DNA from: Rhodobiaceae bacterium
GTDB taxonomy: Bacteria; Pseudomonadota; Alphaproteobacteria; Rhizobiales; Tepidamorphaceae
DNA: 64,000 nucleotides
Assembly (NCBI GenBank): GCA_020637985.1
Contig: JACKJK010000004.1
Coordinates: 62,001-126,000, forward strand
Direction: 5' to 3'
Shown here: positions 8,320 to 15,980 of the stretch, in pieces
Layout: every line of letters begins with the position of its first letter
Numbering within the stretch: the stretch's first letter is position 1
Program-made: the position numbers and the translations under genes
Notes under the pieces: generated by a model
What the model was told of the DNA's origin: nothing
The model's input: only the letters and a program-made list of their open reading frames with translations
Database searches by the model: none

Positions 8320-9629
8320 GCGACACCGAGGCCCTGCGCGCAGCTGCCGACGAATTCCTCGTGCGCTACGGCGGCGACCGTTTCGACCGGCTGTTCGCCA
8401 CCGCATCCGGCACCATTGTCACCGATGACACGGGCCGCGAGATCCTCGACTTCACCTCCGGCCAGATGTGCGCCACCATCGGCCACAACCACCCGGCGAT
8501 CATCGAGGCGATGGCCGAGGCCGGGCGCACCGCCATCCACATGTTCTCCGGCATGATCCCGCAGCCCGTCGCCCGGCTCGGTCAGAAACTGGCGCGCGAG
8601 TGGATGCCCGCGCCGCTGTCGAAGTCGCTCATCGTCAACACCGGCGCGGAAAGCAACGAGGCGGCGCTCAGGATCGCCAAGCTCGTCACCGGCGGCTACG
8701 AGGTGCTGGCGCTCGGCGGCTCCTGGCATGGCGTCACTGGCGGCGCGGCGGCCGTCTCCTTTGCCAGCGACCGGCGCGGCTACGGCCCGCCCGTGCCCGG
8801 CGTCCACGCCATCCCCGAACCGAACGCCTACCGGCCCGCCTTCGCCGGGGCGACGCCCGAGGCGTCCGCGCTCGCCGGCCTCGCCTACGGGCTTGCGCAA
8901 TACGACATGGCCTCGCGCGGCGCCCCCGCCGCGATCATCGTCGAGCCGGTCATCAGCGCCGGCGGCGTGCTGGTGCCGCCGAAGGCGTACTTCGAGGCGC
9001 TGCGCCAGGCCGCCGACGAACGCGGCATGCTGCTGATCTTTGACGAGGCGCAGACCGCCTTCGGGCGCATCGGCGCGCGCACCGCCGCCGAGCACTTCGG
9101 CGTCACCCCCGACATCATGAGCGTCTCCAAGACGCTTGGCGGCGGCCTGCCGGTCGCCGCGACGGTTACCTCGTCAGCGATCGAGGCGAAGGTCCACGCA
9201 CGCGGCTTCACCTTCTACACCAGCCACGTCGCCGACCCGTTGCCGGCGCTCGCCGGCCTAGCGGTGCTGGAGACGATCCGCAGCGAACGGCTGATCGAGC
9301 GCGCCAGCGAGCAGGGCGCCTACCTGCGCGCCCAGCTGGAAGCCCTGCAGCAGCGCCACGAGGCGATTGGCGACGTGCGCGGCCTCGGCCTGCTGCTCGG
9401 CGTCGAACTGGTCCAAGACCGCCACACCAAGGCACCCGACCACGCGCTGGGCGCACGCACGACGGCGCGCTGCCTCGAACTCGGCCTGTCGATGAACATC
9501 CGCCGCCGCCCCGAGCGCGGCGCGGTGTGGCGCATCGCACCGCCGCTGACCGTGTCGCGCGCCGAGATCGACCGCGCCATCGCCATCCTCGACCAGGCGC
9601 TCACCGAGTGCGCCGCAACGAAGGACTAG
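8316..9629 (+). CDS. dgdA: 2,2-dialkylglycine decarboxylase homologue (class III PLP enzyme)
   Basis: 437 residues. It closely follows my recollection of the Burkholderia cepacia enzyme along its whole length: LVRYGG near the start, LDFTSGQM (Q50, matching the Gln 52 that steers decarboxylation), SWHGVTG (W137), FDEAQT (D243, Q246), the PLP lysine SVSKTLGGG (K272), FYTSHVADPLP and RIAPPLTV (R406, substrate carboxylate). Conservation of the Gln as well as the PLP residues argues for a decarboxylating transaminase rather than an ordinary aminotransferase. The enzyme would convert an alpha,alpha-dialkyl amino acid plus pyruvate to ketone, CO2 and alanine. The start overlaps the gntR stop by four bases. 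Confidence 0.85.
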   Translation: MSDTEALRAAADEFLVRYGGDRFDRLFATASGTIVTDDTGREILDFTSGQMCATIGHNHPAIIEAMAEAGRTAIHMFSGMIPQPVARLGQKLAREWMPAPLSKSLIVNTGAESNEAALRIAKLVTGGYEVLALGGSWHGVTGGAAAVSFASDRRGYGPPVPGVHAIPEPNAYRPAFAGATPEASALAGLAYGLAQYDMASRGAPAAIIVEPVISAGGVLVPPKAYFEALRQAADERGMLLIFDEAQTAFGRIGARTAAEHFGVTPDIMSVSKTLGGGLPVAATVTSSAIEAKVHARGFTFYTSHVADPLPALAGLAVLETIRSERLIERASEQGAYLRAQLEALQQRHEAIGDVRGLGLLLGVELVQDRHTKAPDHALGARTTARCLELGLSMNIRRRPERGAVWRIAPPLTVSRAEIDRAIAILDQALTECAATKD

Positions 9630-9632
9630 ACC

Positions 9633-12038
9633 ATGAGCGCAGACAACACGCTCCCCTCTCATGCCTCGGTCGTCGTCATCGGCGGCGGGGTGATGGGCTG
9701 CTCGACGCTCTACCACCTCGCCGACGCGGGCCTGAGCGACGCGGTCCTGCTTGAACGCAACAAACTCACCTCCGGCACCACCTGGCATTCGGCAGCCCAG
9801 GTACGCGCCCTGCGCTCCACCCGCAACCTCACCGAGCTGATCCGCTACTCGGTCTCGCTCTATTCGAAGCTGGAAGAAGAGACCGGGCAGGCCACCGGCT
9901 GGATCAACAAGGGCTCGCTGTCCATCGCTACCTCCTTCGACCGCCTGACCCACATCCTGCGCCAGGAAGCACTGGCCAGGCTGTTCGGGGTACGCGCCAC
10001 CGCGATCTCGGCGGGTGAAGCCAAGGAACGCTGGCCGCTGATGAATGCCGACGACGTCATCGGCGCGGTGTGGTCGCCAGACGACGGCCGCGTCAGCCCG
10101 TCGGACCTGTGCGCCGCCCTCGTCAAGGGCGCGCGAGCAAACGGCGCGCGCATCTTCGAGAACTGTGGTGTCACCGGCATCCTGACCAAGGACGGCCGCA
10201 TCGCCGGTGTCGAGACGCCGCTCGGCACCATCCGTTGCGACGCGGTCGCGCTGTGCACCGGCCTGTGGAGCCGCAAGGCCGCCAGCATGGCAGGCGCCGC
10301 AGTCCCCGTGTGGCCGTGCGAGCACTTCTACCTGCTGACCAAGCCGGTCGAGGGCATCGCCGGCAACGTACCGTCGCTGTCCGACCACGACGGACACCTC
10401 TACATCCGCGACGATTCCGGCGGGCTGCTGGTCGGCTGCTTCGAGCCGATGGGCAAGCCGATCGATCCCGACCGGCTCGGCGAGGACTTCGCCTTCCAGC
10501 TCCTGCCCGAGGACTGGGACCACTTCGAGCCGATGATGGTCAACGCCCTGCACCGCCTGCCCGTGCTCGAAACGGCGGAGGTGAAGGTGCTGCTCAACGG
10601 CCCGGAGAGCTTCACCCCCGACGGCTCCTTCCTGCTCGGCGAGACGGCGGAGACGCGCGGGCTGTATCTCGGCTGCGGCATGAACTCGGTCGGCGTCGCG
10701 ACCGGCGGCGGCGCCGGCATGGCGCTGGCCCACGCGATCATGCATGGCCACATGCCCGCCGACCTCGGCGAAGCCGATCCGAAGCGCTTCCCCGACTGCT
10801 TCAATTCCGTCGCCGCACTCACGCAACGTGTTCCCGAGGTGCTCGGCAAGCACTACGAGATCACCTACCCCAACCGGCAATGGTCGAGCGCGCGCGGCTT
10901 GCGCAAGCTGCCGCTGCACGAGGCCTGGACGAAGGTCGGCGCCTCCTTCGGCCAGGTCTACGGCTGGGAGCGGCCGCTGCACTTCGGCGGCCCCGGCCTC
11001 GACACCCCGACCTTCGGCAAGCCCGGCTGGTTCGACGCCGTGCGCGGCGAAGTCATGCAGGCGCACGAAAAGGCGGCGGTCTTCGACCAGTCGACCTTCG
11101 GCAAGATCGAGGTCGAGGGTCCCGACGCCTGCGCCCTCCTCGAGCGTGTCTGCGCCAACCGCATGGACCGCGCGCCCGGCCGGGCGATCTACACCGCCAT
11201 GCTCAACCCGCGCGGCGGCATCGAGAGCGACCTCACCGCGGTCCGCATCGCCGGGGATCACTACCGGTTGTTCGTCGGCACTTCCGCCATCCGCCGCGAC
11301 CTCGCCTGGCTCTCCGGCCATGCGGACGCCTTCCGGGTCAAGCTGACCGACAGCACGGAACTCTATGCCGTGCTTGGCCTGATGGGACCGAGGGCGGCGC
11401 AGATCGCATCGGATGTGGGCGCCGATGAACTCAATGCGCTGCGCTACTTCGAGGCCGGCCCCGCGCATATCGCCGGCAAGCATGTGCGCGCCACGCGGCT
11501 GTCCTACGTCGGCGAGGCCGGCTGGGAAATCACCTGCAAGGCGGAGAACGCCGGCGCCGTCTGGCAGGCGCTACACGAGGTCGGTGCCCGGCCCGCGGGC
11601 CTGCTCGCGCAGACTTCGATGCGCATCGAGAAGCGTTTCCTCGCCTACGGCCACGATCTCGACACGGACACCTCGCCGCTGCACGCCGGCCTCGGCTTCG
11701 CTGTTGCTTGGGACACAGACTTCATCGGCCGCGACGCCCTGCTGGCGCAGCGCGACAGGGGCGTGACGAACCGCATCGCGACGATCATCCTCGACGACGA
11801 GACCGCCGTGCCGCTCGGCAACGAACCGGTGTACTGGCGCAACGAGATCGTCGGCAAGACGACATCTGCCGCCTTCGGTCACCGCGTCGGAAAACCGCTC
11901 GCGCTTGCCGATTTCAAGTCACCCGACGCATTGGTGGAAGGCGCGCAGGTTACCGTCGACATCGCCGGCACCCGCTGGCCCGGCCGCGTCACGCTCAAGC
12001 CCGCCTTCGACCCCGAAGGCGCGCGCATGAAATCCTAA
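9633..12038 (+). CDS. Dimethylglycine/sarcosine dehydrogenase-like flavoprotein (DAO + GcvT domains)
   Basis: 801 residues. An N-terminal FAD-binding DAO domain (VVIGGGVMGCSTLYHL) includes TSGTTWHSAAQ, in which the His corresponds to the covalent FAD attachment site of dimethylglycine dehydrogenase. From about residue 430 it has the GcvT/aminomethyltransferase-type folate domain and a C-terminal barrel (GRVTLKPAFDPEG). It should oxidatively remove an N-methyl group, passing the one-carbon unit to tetrahydrofolate. It follows dgdA by 3 bases and is probably in one operon, suggesting an N-methylated amino acid is processed. A paralogue of similar layout is encoded at 31506. The exact substrate is unknown. 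Confidence 0.85.
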   Translation: MSADNTLPSHASVVVIGGGVMGCSTLYHLADAGLSDAVLLERNKLTSGTTWHSAAQVRALRSTRNLTELIRYSVSLYSKLEEETGQATGWINKGSLSIATSFDRLTHILRQEALARLFGVRATAISAGEAKERWPLMNADDVIGAVWSPDDGRVSPSDLCAALVKGARANGARIFENCGVTGILTKDGRIAGVETPLGTIRCDAVALCTGLWSRKAASMAGAAVPVWPCEHFYLLTKPVEGIAGNVPSLSDHDGHLYIRDDSGGLLVGCFEPMGKPIDPDRLGEDFAFQLLPEDWDHFEPMMVNALHRLPVLETAEVKVLLNGPESFTPDGSFLLGETAETRGLYLGCGMNSVGVATGGGAGMALAHAIMHGHMPADLGEADPKRFPDCFNSVAALTQRVPEVLGKHYEITYPNRQWSSARGLRKLPLHEAWTKVGASFGQVYGWERPLHFGGPGLDTPTFGKPGWFDAVRGEVMQAHEKAAVFDQSTFGKIEVEGPDACALLERVCANRMDRAPGRAIYTAMLNPRGGIESDLTAVRIAGDHYRLFVGTSAIRRDLAWLSGHADAFRVKLTDSTELYAVLGLMGPRAAQIASDVGADELNALRYFEAGPAHIAGKHVRATRLSYVGEAGWEITCKAENAGAVWQALHEVGARPAGLLAQTSMRIEKRFLAYGHDLDTDTSPLHAGLGFAVAWDTDFIGRDALLAQRDRGVTNRIATIILDDETAVPLGNEPVYWRNEIVGKTTSAAFGHRVGKPLALADFKSPDALVEGAQVTVDIAGTRWPGRVTLKPAFDPEGARMKS

Positions 12039-12048
12039 GGTCCGGACG

Positions 12049-12603
12049 CTATGCGCCCTTCCACTTGATCGAGCAGCCGATCGAGGCGATCTGCTCGCGC
12101 GGACCTACGCCGGTCTTGGCGATCATCACCATCGCCTCGTACAGGTCGCGCGTCATGCCCGGTGGCGGCGGGTCGAGGCGCGCCGCGTCGATCCGCCCGC
12201 GGTATTGCAGTTCGAAGTCGGCGTTGAAGCCGAAGAAATCGGGCGTGCAGGCGGCGTCATAGGCGCGCGCCACCGACTGGTCCTCGTCGTGCAGATAGGG
12301 GAACGTGAAGCCGTGCTGCTCGGCGAACAGCTTCATGTTGGCAAACGAGTCCTGCGGATGCGTCACGGCGTCGTTGGAACAGATCGCGACATAGCCAACG
12401 CCATGCGCCGCAAGATCCTTCGCGTCGCGCACCATGCGCCCGATCACCGCCTTCACGTAGGGACAATGGTTGCAGATGAAGGCGACGACCAGCCCGTTGG
12501 GACCGGCGCAGCCCTTGATCGAATAGCTGTTGCCGTCGGTGGCTGGCAACGTCGCGTCGACGCCCTTCCAGCCGAAGTCGCAGACGGGCGGGGTGGCGGC
12601 CAT
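12049..12603 (-). CDS. Thioredoxin-like/redoxin-family protein
   Basis: 184 residues with a thioredoxin fold. VVAFICNHCPYVK contains a C-x-x-C pair (CNHC, residues 44-47) at the start of the first helix. The rest matches the AhpC/TSA-like proteins that carry a CTPDFFGF segment. There is no signal peptide, so a cytoplasmic thiol oxidoreductase or peroxiredoxin-like role is likely. The ATG at 12603 has a GAGGAG site; longer upstream frames lack a plausible N terminus. It converges with the flavoprotein gene and is divergent from the DUF2946-like gene. Confidence 0.85.
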   Translation of the reverse strand: MAATPPVCDFGWKGVDATLPATDGNSYSIKGCAGPNGLVVAFICNHCPYVKAVIGRMVRDAKDLAAHGVGYVAICSNDAVTHPQDSFANMKLFAEQHGFTFPYLHDEDQSVARAYDAACTPDFFGFNADFELQYRGRIDAARLDPPPPGMTRDLYEAMVMIAKTGVGPREQIASIGCSIKWKGA

Positions 12604-12797
12604 GGTTGTCTCCTCGTCGTTGCCGCGGCGTATGCGCGCCGGGCCGAATGAATGCGCACAACAAGTGGCAAGCCGGAGCGGCCGGGTCAATCGCATGCCG
12701 CACACCCTGCCAGCCCAGGGCGCGGGGTGCGACCTTTCGCGCGCTTGTTCGCAGTGCCCACCCCGTTAACGTTCGCCGCACCGCAGGGGAGTATCCG

Positions 12798-13169
12798 GTG
12801 AACCGCAGGCTCTGGACAATCTGGCTCGTCGCCGCAGCGCTGGCGCTGCGCAGCCTCGTTGCGCCGGGCATGATGCTTTCCGCGCCCGGCGCGGCGGGCG
12901 GCCTGTTCAAGGTCGAGATCTGCAGCGAGTACGGCATCAAGGTCGTCACCCTCGACGCGAACGGCCGGCCTATCGAGGAGGAAGGCAACCGCTCCGATGG
13001 CGGCCATTGCTTCTACGGTCCGCCGCCGCTCGCCACGTTTGCCGCCGACATCGTTCCCCCGGCGGCGCCTGTCGCCTTCGTCAGGCTGACCGTTCCCGCA
13101 CGCACCGCCGCGCTGCACGCCAACGCCCCGCAGCGCCGCCACGCGCGCGCACCGCCCGCCATTTCCTGA
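12798..13169 (+). CDS. DUF2946-like exported protein
   Basis: 123 residues starting at GTG 12798, which has an AGGGGAG site 6 bases upstream. A hydrophobic N-terminal segment (residues 5-32) is followed by ICSEYGIKVVTLDANGRP and GGHCFYG. This arrangement of a Cys near the membrane segment, a short beta stretch and a later HC motif resembles DUF2946 proteins, which often accompany copper receptors. The family usually ends in HCPxC; here only one Cys is present in that motif. It is probably membrane-anchored facing the periplasm. Function unproven. Confidence 0.6.
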   Translation: MNRRLWTIWLVAAALALRSLVAPGMMLSAPGAAGGLFKVEICSEYGIKVVTLDANGRPIEEEGNRSDGGHCFYGPPPLATFAADIVPPAAPVAFVRLTVPARTAALHANAPQRRHARAPPAIS

Positions 13170-13275
13170 CCCTCTGCTTGGAACACCCGCAGCGCCGTTC
13201 CGAGGCTCGCCCCGGCACGCGCCATGCGGCATGCGCACACACGCGCTCAATCAAGAAGACTTTCAGGATACCGGG

Positions 13276-14436
13276 ATGCTCGACAAACCACGCCCTGCCC
13301 GCAGGCAGGCTCACACGATACGAACACGCCACCCCGGCGCCGCCTTTCGCTGCGTCGCCGTCCTCTGCGGCGCACTCGCCGCGACCGGCGCGACCGCCGG
13401 CGACACCATGACCATGAACGCCATGTTCCCGGCATCGGGGGCCGGCAAGCCCATGATGATGCAGCCGCCGCCCGCCGGCGTCATGGGGGCCCATCTGACC
13501 CCGCGCGGCAAGACCATGGTGATGTACTCCTCGCGCTGGATGCACGGCGAGGGCCTGTTGATGGGCACGCAGGAGGTGTCTCCCGAGTACGTTGCCCTCA
13601 ACATCGCCAACGTCAATGCGCCGCCCGCCACCGTGCGCATGGTGCCGTTGAGCATGAACATGAACATGCAGATGCTCGGCCTCTCGCACGGCTTGACTCA
13701 ACGTCTGAGCATCAGCGCCGCAACCTCTTACGTCTTCAAGGAAATGGAGACGCTGACGTTCGCCGGGATGTCGGGCGACACCCGCCTGGGCACGAAGACG
13801 AACTCTACCGAGGGACTTGGCGACAGCCGCATCGCGGCAACGTTCCAGCTCTACAGGAACCGCAGCAGCGCACTGAACGCGGGTCTCGGCTTGTCGCTGC
13901 CCACCGGCTCCATCACCGAGCGCATCAATCCGCTGATGCCCAACGGCAGCATCGGCGACGTGCGCGCCATGTACGGGCTGCAGTTGGGTACCGGAACCGT
14001 CGACCTCCTGCCGAACCTCACTTACCTCGGCAACCGGGGCAAGTTCGGCTACGGCATCGCCTATCGGGGGCGCATCGCCCTGCAGGACGAGAACTCCGAA
14101 GGCTACCGCTGGGGCGACCGTCACGCGGTGACCGCCTGGCTGTCCTATGCGCTCTCGCCGGCCCTGTCCGGCACCGCGCGCGTCGAGGCCAGTACCGAGG
14201 ATGCCATCCACGGCGCCGACCCAAACATCGACGGCGCAGGCCGCGGATCCAATCCCGCATTCTACGGCGGCGAACGCATCGAGCTGTTCGCCGGTTTCAA
14301 TCTTCGCGGCAAGGCGCCCGGCGGCCACATGGCGCGGCTGGCCGGCGAGATCGGCATGCCGGTCTACGAAAACCTGAATGGCGTCCAGCTGTCACGGGAC
14401 TGGGTGGCGCAACTGACCGGTTCGCTCCGGTTCTGA
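13276..14436 (+). CDS. Met-rich outer-membrane beta-barrel-like protein
   Basis: 386 residues from ATG 13276 (AGGAT site 6 bases upstream); an ATG at 13231 would add 15 residues. The signal sequence ends near GATA-GDTM. The mature start is rich in Met and Pro (MNAMF, KPMMMQPPPAGVMGAH), and MNMNMQM recurs later. The remainder has alternating beta-strand character and ends in Phe (LTGSLRF), the usual outer-membrane insertion signal. It resembles uncharacterised proteins annotated as transporters of the phenol-degradation MetA-like barrel family. The clustered Met suggests binding of a soft metal such as copper(I), consistent with the DUF2946-like neighbour. This is inference. Confidence 0.65.
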   Translation: MLDKPRPARRQAHTIRTRHPGAAFRCVAVLCGALAATGATAGDTMTMNAMFPASGAGKPMMMQPPPAGVMGAHLTPRGKTMVMYSSRWMHGEGLLMGTQEVSPEYVALNIANVNAPPATVRMVPLSMNMNMQMLGLSHGLTQRLSISAATSYVFKEMETLTFAGMSGDTRLGTKTNSTEGLGDSRIAATFQLYRNRSSALNAGLGLSLPTGSITERINPLMPNGSIGDVRAMYGLQLGTGTVDLLPNLTYLGNRGKFGYGIAYRGRIALQDENSEGYRWGDRHAVTAWLSYALSPALSGTARVEASTEDAIHGADPNIDGAGRGSNPAFYGGERIELFAGFNLRGKAPGGHMARLAGEIGMPVYENLNGVQLSRDWVAQLTGSLRF

Positions 14437-14446
14437 GCGCTCCAGC

Positions 14447-14482
14447 GCCGCCGCGGTTTTCTCCCCCGATTGCCGCGGCGGC
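14447..14482 (+). terminator. Intergenic GC hairpin, possible terminator or processing element
   Basis: GCCGCCGCGG and CCGCGGCGGC form a perfect 10-bp stem around a 16-nt loop, just after the barrel-protein stop. No T-run follows, so factor-independent termination is doubtful. It may separate expression of the barrel and DsrE-like genes. Confidence 0.4.
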
Positions 14483-14526
14483 AAACCTTCACACCCCTTC
14501 TGCAAGGCAAACCAAGGAGCTTTTCC

Positions 14527-14988
14527 ATGCGCAAACTGATTTTCGCCGCCATCGCGCTGATGATGGCCGCCTCGCTGTCGCCGCTCGCACCCGCGCCGGC
14601 CGGCGCCGAGGAGGCCAGGCCCGGCCTGCTCGTCAACCTTACCACCGACGACACCTGGTCGGCCGCCAAGGCGATCATGTTCGCCCACGAGAAGGCGCTG
14701 AAGAACGGCCACAAGCCGGTTGCCATCTGGCTCAACGTGCGCGCCGTCTACCTCGCAGACAAGAAGCGTCCCTCGCACGTGCATGGGCTGATGCGCGGTG
14801 TCGACATGTCGATCCAGGACATGCTTGCCGCCTTCATCAAGGATGGTGGCCAGGTCATCATGTGTCAGGCCTGTTCGGCGGCAGCCGGCCTGAGCGAGGA
14901 CGACTACATCGACGGCGTGACGATGGGCAGCTGGGACGTGGTGTCGTCGATCCTGTTCGACCCCAACGTAAAGACGCTGTCCTGGTAG
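14527..14988 (+). CDS. Exported DsrE/DsrF-like protein
   Basis: 153 residues. The ATG at 14527 is preceded by AAGGAG. A Sec signal peptide of about 27 residues (LIFAAIALMMAASL, cleavage near AGA-EEA) precedes a DsrE-fold domain: LLVNLTTDDTW, AKAIMFAHEKALKNGH, VAIWLNV. A C-x-x-C pair (MCQACSAAAGL) occupies the position of the reactive cysteine in sulfur-relay relatives. Unlike cytoplasmic DsrE/TusD it is exported, so it probably handles thiols or metals in the periplasm. It fits with the Met-rich barrel and cytochrome neighbours. Confidence 0.8.
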   Translation: MRKLIFAAIALMMAASLSPLAPAPAGAEEARPGLLVNLTTDDTWSAAKAIMFAHEKALKNGHKPVAIWLNVRAVYLADKKRPSHVHGLMRGVDMSIQDMLAAFIKDGGQVIMCQACSAAAGLSEDDYIDGVTMGSWDVVSSILFDPNVKTLSW

Positions 14989-15037
14989 CACACCCCGGCG
15001 CGCCCGGCTCGCGTCGGGCGCGCTTCTACGCTCGCGC

Positions 15038-15385
15038 CTAGCGCCTGCGCAGCGAATGGATGAAGGCCGCCACGTCGTCCTTCTCGTGGTCGAACAGGCG
15101 GTAGGTCGTCATCGGGAAGTGGTCGATGTTGAGAAAGCCGCGCAGGTAGCGCAGGTCGCGCCCGTCCCGCGAGGCGATCTGCTCGAAGGTCGGCGCGCGG
15201 TCGGGGTTCGTTTCCGCGCCTGTCTGCGCATGGCACTGCGAGCACCAGTGTTCGACGATGCGCCGGCCGTTGGCGAACTCGTCCGCCTGCGCGGTACCGG
15301 ATGCCAGCGGCGCAATCACCAGCGCTGCGCCGGCGAGCAACATCACGAGAAACTCACGGAACCGACCCGCCACTCCCAACCGCAT
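15038..15385 (-). CDS. Small c-type cytochrome, periplasmic
   Basis: About 115 residues from ATG 15385. A signal peptide (FLVMLLAGAALVIAPLA, cleavage near AQA-DEF) precedes one haem site CSQCH. An axial Met is probably the M of HFPMTTY near the C terminus. Single-domain class I cytochromes like this shuttle electrons in the periplasm. The upstream TTG/GTG frame to 15433 lacks a credible start. It converges on the DsrE-like gene and is divergent from the small secreted protein at 15577. Its redox partner is not identified here. Confidence 0.85.
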   Translation of the reverse strand: MRLGVAGRFREFLVMLLAGAALVIAPLASGTAQADEFANGRRIVEHWCSQCHAQTGAETNPDRAPTFEQIASRDGRDLRYLRGFLNIDHFPMTTYRLFDHEKDDVAAFIHSLRRR

Positions 15386-15576
15386 TGCACCTGGCACCGC
15401 AGCATCTCCCTGCACTTCGCCGGCGTGAATCAAGCATTACGGCGATTTTCCGACGTTCGCGCAACGCAATCTTTACCGCAACCTCGCGAACCGGCGACCG
15501 ATTGCCACGTGTAGAAGCTTACTTAAGGTCAGTTACGCATGATGCCTTCCATCAAGAACAAGGGAAGCATCGACAC

Positions 15577-15969
15577 ATGATCCGCAAGACACTGCTGGCC
15601 GCGGCCCTGGCCCTGGCCACCTGCTCCGCCTCGGCCGCCAACATCACGCTGCAGGACAAGATCGCCCTTCAGGCGACCATGGCTGCCTACATCGAAAGCC
15701 ACTCCGTCGGCGGCATCGTCCCGCACGTCCGCCTCGATACCGGCGAGACGGTCAACCTCTCTCCGGCCAAGGCCCACCCGATGATCCTGCAGATGGGCGA
15801 CCAGTATGTCCTGTGCACCGACTTCCGCGACCCGCACGGCAACTTCGTCAACATCGACTTCTATGTCGCGCGGCGTGGCGGCGAGTTCGTGGTGTTCCAG
15901 ACCGAGGTCGACAACCGCGGGCCCCTCAAGGCGCTGGTGCAGGACGGCAAGGTTCAGATGCTCGACTGA
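15577..15969 (+). CDS. Small secreted protein of unknown function, upstream of GGDEF-EAL gene
   Basis: 130 residues. The ATG at 15577 follows AGGGAAG. A clear signal peptide (LLAAALALATCSASA-ANI) precedes a ~110-residue soluble domain with conserved-looking VRLDTGETVNLSPAKAHP and DFRDPHGNFVNIDFYVARR segments, and one Cys in the mature part. I do not recognise the family. It ends 11 bases before the start of the GGDEF-EAL gene, whose product has a periplasmic sensor domain, so it may be a periplasmic partner or sensor for that enzyme. That link is only from gene order. Confidence 0.75.
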   Translation: MIRKTLLAAALALATCSASAANITLQDKIALQATMAAYIESHSVGGIVPHVRLDTGETVNLSPAKAHPMILQMGDQYVLCTDFRDPHGNFVNIDFYVARRGGEFVVFQTEVDNRGPLKALVQDGKVQMLD

Positions 15970-15980
15970 TCCACAAGCCA

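Noticed and set aside
9258..11483. Long minus-strand open frame opposite the first DAO-GcvT gene
   Set aside because: Same effect of high GC; no motif and no ribosome-binding site, while the plus strand matches a known family.
14447..14482. Strong factor-independent terminator
   Set aside because: The stem is good but the loop is long and no T-run follows, so it is kept only as a low-confidence hairpin.
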